In this document: piece after piece, positions 44,520 to 46,546 of the stretch
Numbering within the stretch: position 1 is the stretch's first letter
How the letters are laid out: each line of letters opens with the position of its first letter
NCBI GenBank assembly: GCA_024636585.1
Contig: JAGXGS010000045.1
Span: 1 to 46,546, forward strand
Source: Thiogranum sp.
GTDB taxonomy: Bacteria; Pseudomonadota; Gammaproteobacteria; DSM-19610
Direction of reading: 5' to 3'
Length of the DNA stretch: 46,546 bases
The notes under the pieces: model-generated
Told to the model about the DNA's origin: nothing
What the model saw: only the letters and a program-made list of their open reading frames with translations
Database searches by the model: none
Made by a program: the position numbers and the translations under genes

Positions 44520-44924
44520 TTACTCCCGGATGCCGGGCTCCTGGGCCGGGGCGCGGTTGGCGAACGGGGTGCCGAGCGGCCGGCAATTTTTGAGGATGAC
44601 GCGGCCTTCCAGCATATTGCCCCTGGAATATTCGCTGAACACGCAGGTATTGTTCGCCGGGTTGTAATTCTCGACCCACAGGTTGTCATCTTTCCAGGTA
44701 GTGACTATGTGGTAGTGGTCATCCGGAACCGTGATGGTCATGACACCGCCCCAGCGCTTGACAAAGATCTGCTGGAAATAAAAGTAGTAGGCGGCCCAGC
44801 CAACGAACAGCACCACTGCCGCCCCGATCAGCGCAGCCTTAAGGTTGTCCATTTTGATTCCGACCGTCACCACGACCGTGATAGCCAGACCAAACACCAG
44901 AGCCCAGTACAGATAAGTAATCAT
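44520..44924 (-). CDS. uncharacterised membrane protein downstream of folA
   Basis: A 134-residue protein with two N-terminal membrane helices (about 3-23 and 29-50) and a C-terminal domain of strands (GVMTITVPDDHYHIVTTWKDDNLWVENY) presumably outside the membrane, with cysteines in NTCVFSEY and KNCRPLG that might form a disulfide. AGGAA lies 8 bases before the ATG. Last gene of lgt-thyA-folA-unknown, 19 bases after folA; converges on apaH. No family recognised. Confidence 0.78.
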   Translation of the reverse strand: MITYLYWALVFGLAITVVVTVGIKMDNLKAALIGAAVVLFVGWAAYYFYFQQIFVKRWGGVMTITVPDDHYHIVTTWKDDNLWVENYNPANNTCVFSEYSRGNMLEGRVILKNCRPLGTPFANRAPAQEPGIRE

Positions 44925-44943
44925 GTTGGAATTCCTTTCTTGT

Positions 44944-45432
44944 TCATGCGATGCGGTCCATCACTATAAAATCAAAATCATATTCGTTACGTTGGTCGGC
45001 GTGATGCGATTCGCGTTCGACCTCTCGCCATTGTTGCGCATCGATCGGCGGAAACCAGGTATCGCCTTCCACCTCGGCTTTCACCAGCGTGAGATACAGC
45101 CGCTGCGCGCGCTCCAGGGTTTCCCGAAAGATCTCTTCACCGCCAATCACCATCACCTCTTCGGATTTGCCCGCGCCCTCCAGCGCCTGTTCGATCGAAT
45201 TGACCACCACAGCGCCTTCAGCCCGGTAATTCGTATCCCGGGTGACCACGATATTATCACGCCCCGGCAGCGGCCGGCCGATCGACTCCCAGGTTTTGCG
45301 TCCCATGACAATCGGCTTGCCCATGGTCAGTGCCTTGAAATGTTTCAGGTCGTCGGACAACCGCCACGGCAGTTCATTGTCACGCCCAATGACTCGATTC
45401 TCCGCCATCGCCACCAGCAGCGAAATACGCAT
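44944..45432 (-). CDS. folA: dihydrofolate reductase FolA
   Basis: NADPH-dependent reduction of dihydrofolate, regenerating the cofactor spent by ThyA. The 162-residue protein has ISLLVAMAENRVIGRDNELPW, the catalytic Asp in LSDDLKHFKALT, VMGRKTWESIGRPLPGR and VIGGEEIF. This is the trimethoprim target; no resistance feature can be inferred. The ATG shares a base with the thyA stop (TGATG). Confidence 0.97.
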   Translation of the reverse strand: MRISLLVAMAENRVIGRDNELPWRLSDDLKHFKALTMGKPIVMGRKTWESIGRPLPGRDNIVVTRDTNYRAEGAVVVNSIEQALEGAGKSEEVMVIGGEEIFRETLERAQRLYLTLVKAEVEGDTWFPPIDAQQWREVERESHHADQRNEYDFDFIVMDRIA

Positions 45433-46226
45433 CAGACTGCCACCGGCGCCTTGATGTGTGGATGCGGGTCGTAATCGGCAAGCTCGAAGTCTTCGAAGCG
45501 GAAGGCAAAAAGATCGTCAACCTGCGGATTGATTTTCATGCGCGGCAGTTTTCTGGGCGCACGCTGCAACTGGGTGCGCGCCTGTTCCAGATGATTTGAA
45601 TAGAGATGTGCATCGCCCAGTGTATGCACGAAATCTCCAACCTGAAGACCGGTCGCCTGCGCCATCATCATAGTCAGCAACGCATAGGAAGCGATGTTGA
45701 ACGGCACGCCAAGAAAAATATCCGCGCTGCGTTGATACAACTGGCAGGACAGTTTGCCCTCGGCGACGTAGAACTGGAACAGCGCATGGCAGGGTGGCAG
45801 CGCCATATGCCCGATATCGCCGACGTTCCAGGCGCTGACCATGATGCGCCGGGAGTCCGGGTTGTTGCGAAGCTGCTCCAGCACCTGGCTGATCTGATCG
45901 ATGTGGCGTCCGTCGGCGGCCGGCCAGGAACGCCATTGATAGCCGTACACCGGTCCCAGATCGCCGTTTTCATCGGCCCATTCGTCCCAGATACTCACGC
46001 CGTTGTCGCGCAGATATTTCACATTGGTGTCGCCCTGCAGAAACCACAGCAATTCATGAATGATGGAGCGCAGGTGCAGTTTTTTGGTAGTGACGGCAGG
46101 AAAACCCTGCTGCAGATCGAAACGCATCTGGTAGCCGAACACACTCAGGGTGCCGGTTCCGGTTCGATCTTCCTTGCGCACGCCATGGTCGAGAACATGC
46201 TGCATCAGGTCCAGATACTGCTTCAC
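45432..46226 (-). CDS. thyA: thymidylate synthase ThyA
   Basis: Converts dUMP to dTMP with methylene-tetrahydrofolate. The 264-residue protein has the catalytic Cys in [35 protein letters not shown] and DAHLYSNH. Start is GTG, preceded by AGAGGTGAAAG and overlapping the lgt stop by 4 bases (GTGA). The lgt-thyA-folA order is conserved in gammaproteobacteria. Confidence 0.97.
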   Translation of the reverse strand: MKQYLDLMQHVLDHGVRKEDRTGTGTLSVFGYQMRFDLQQGFPAVTTKKLHLRSIIHELLWFLQGDTNVKYLRDNGVSIWDEWADENGDLGPVYGYQWRSWPAADGRHIDQISQVLEQLRNNPDSRRIMVSAWNVGDIGHMALPPCHALFQFYVAEGKLSCQLYQRSADIFLGVPFNIASYALLTMMMAQATGLQVGDFVHTLGDAHLYSNHLEQARTQLQRAPRKLPRMKINPQVDDLFAFRFEDFELADYDPHPHIKAPVAV

Positions 46227-46546
46227 CTTTCACCTCTTTTATAAGCCAGCACCAGCAGCAGAATACCGAAAAAGATCATTGGCGCCGACAGCAGGTGGCC
46301 CATGGTCACCCAGTCCAGCGCCAGAAAACCGAGATGTTCATCCGGCTGGCGCACGAATTCAACACCGAAACGAAAGGTTCCGTAGCCCAGCAGGAACAGG
46401 CCTGACACCGCGCGCACCGGGCGCGGCTTCGCCGAGAACACCCACAGGATGATGAACAGTACCAGCCCCTCCAGCAACGCCTCGTAGAGCATTGAGGGAT
46501 GACGCGGCTGCTGGTCGACAAACGGAAAGACCATGCCCCAGGGCAG
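46223..46546 (-). CDS. lgt: prolipoprotein diacylglyceryl transferase Lgt (5' end outside window)
   Basis: Membrane enzyme that adds diacylglycerol from phosphatidylglycerol to the lipobox Cys of prolipoproteins. Only the C-terminal 107 residues are visible; the frame is open at the window edge, so the internal ATG at 46534 is not the start. [27 protein letters not shown] and [19 protein letters not shown] are family motifs with the conserved His/Arg, followed by the last membrane helix and KRGER. Confidence 0.95.
   Translation of the reverse strand: MPWGMVFPFVDQQPRHPSMLYEALLEGLVLFIILWVFSAKPRPVRAVSGLFLLGYGTFRFGVEFVRQPDEHLGFLALDWVTMGHLLSAPMIFFGILLLVLAYKRGER

Overview
This GC-rich, densely coding window is a stretch of core chromosome from a free-living, respiratory gammaproteobacterium. 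The assignment rests on gene order (lptD-surA-pdxA-rsmA with apaG-apaH; lgt-thyA-folA; rppH-ptsP beside a HAD phosphatase; ampD-ampE) and on protein features such as the AmgK/MurU cell-wall recycling pair. The exact order within the Gammaproteobacteria cannot be fixed from the sequence; it is not enterobacterial. No tRNA, rRNA, insertion sequence, prophage, integron or CRISPR array was seen, and no gene-free stretch exceeds 300 bases.

Layout. 1-2.1 kb: 3' part of an M23 murein peptidase gene and anmK. 2.1-6.1 kb (minus): citrate synthase, then erpA with an IscR-type operator and a terminator, bactofilin, a DUF6776 protein and argC. 6.3-9.4 kb (plus): hemJ, then a porin / FMN-binding / PepSY-TM redox operon behind a promoter carrying a Fur-box-like sequence. 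9.4-13.0 kb: ptsP and rppH (minus) opposite a HAD phosphatase that may be the histidinol phosphatase. 13.0-18.2 kb: a vitamin B12 region (btuC, btuD, a tonB, PduO-type adenosyltransferase, btuF) interrupted by two uncharacterised genes. 18.3-22.3 kb: a Rossmann oxidoreductase, a Mak-like ROK kinase, ampE, ampD and an SH3/coiled-coil membrane protein. 22.3-26 kb: ilvD and the RegB/RegA redox two-component system. 26-28.8 kb: a MotY-like protein, a sigma54-activator-like regulator with a degenerate AAA+ core, and a small DUF6499-like protein. 28.8-32.2 kb: argE, argA, cpdA. 32.2-36.3 kb (minus): amgK-murU-GCS2 ligase-M14/AstE-like hydrolase. 36.4-42.3 kb (plus): lptD, surA, pdxA, rsmA and a universal stress protein, each overlapping the next. 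42.3-46.5 kb: two small unknown genes, apaG-apaH, then lgt-thyA-folA-unknown (minus).

How the parts work together. Envelope biogenesis and recycling recur throughout: M23 peptidase, AnmK, AmpD/AmpE, AmgK/MurU, LptD/SurA, Lgt and bactofilin. Iron and redox form a second theme: ErpA with an IscR-like site, HemJ, the FMN-binding/PepSY module with a Fur-like site, and RegBA. B12 uptake and activation (TonB, BtuCDF, adenosyltransferase) and arginine synthesis (argC, argE, argA) are the third and fourth. The most unusual items are the degenerate bacterial enhancer-binding protein at 27.1-28.5 kb, the probably flavinylated FMN-binding/PepSY module, and the GCS2 ligase/M14 hydrolase pair fused into the amgK-murU operon.
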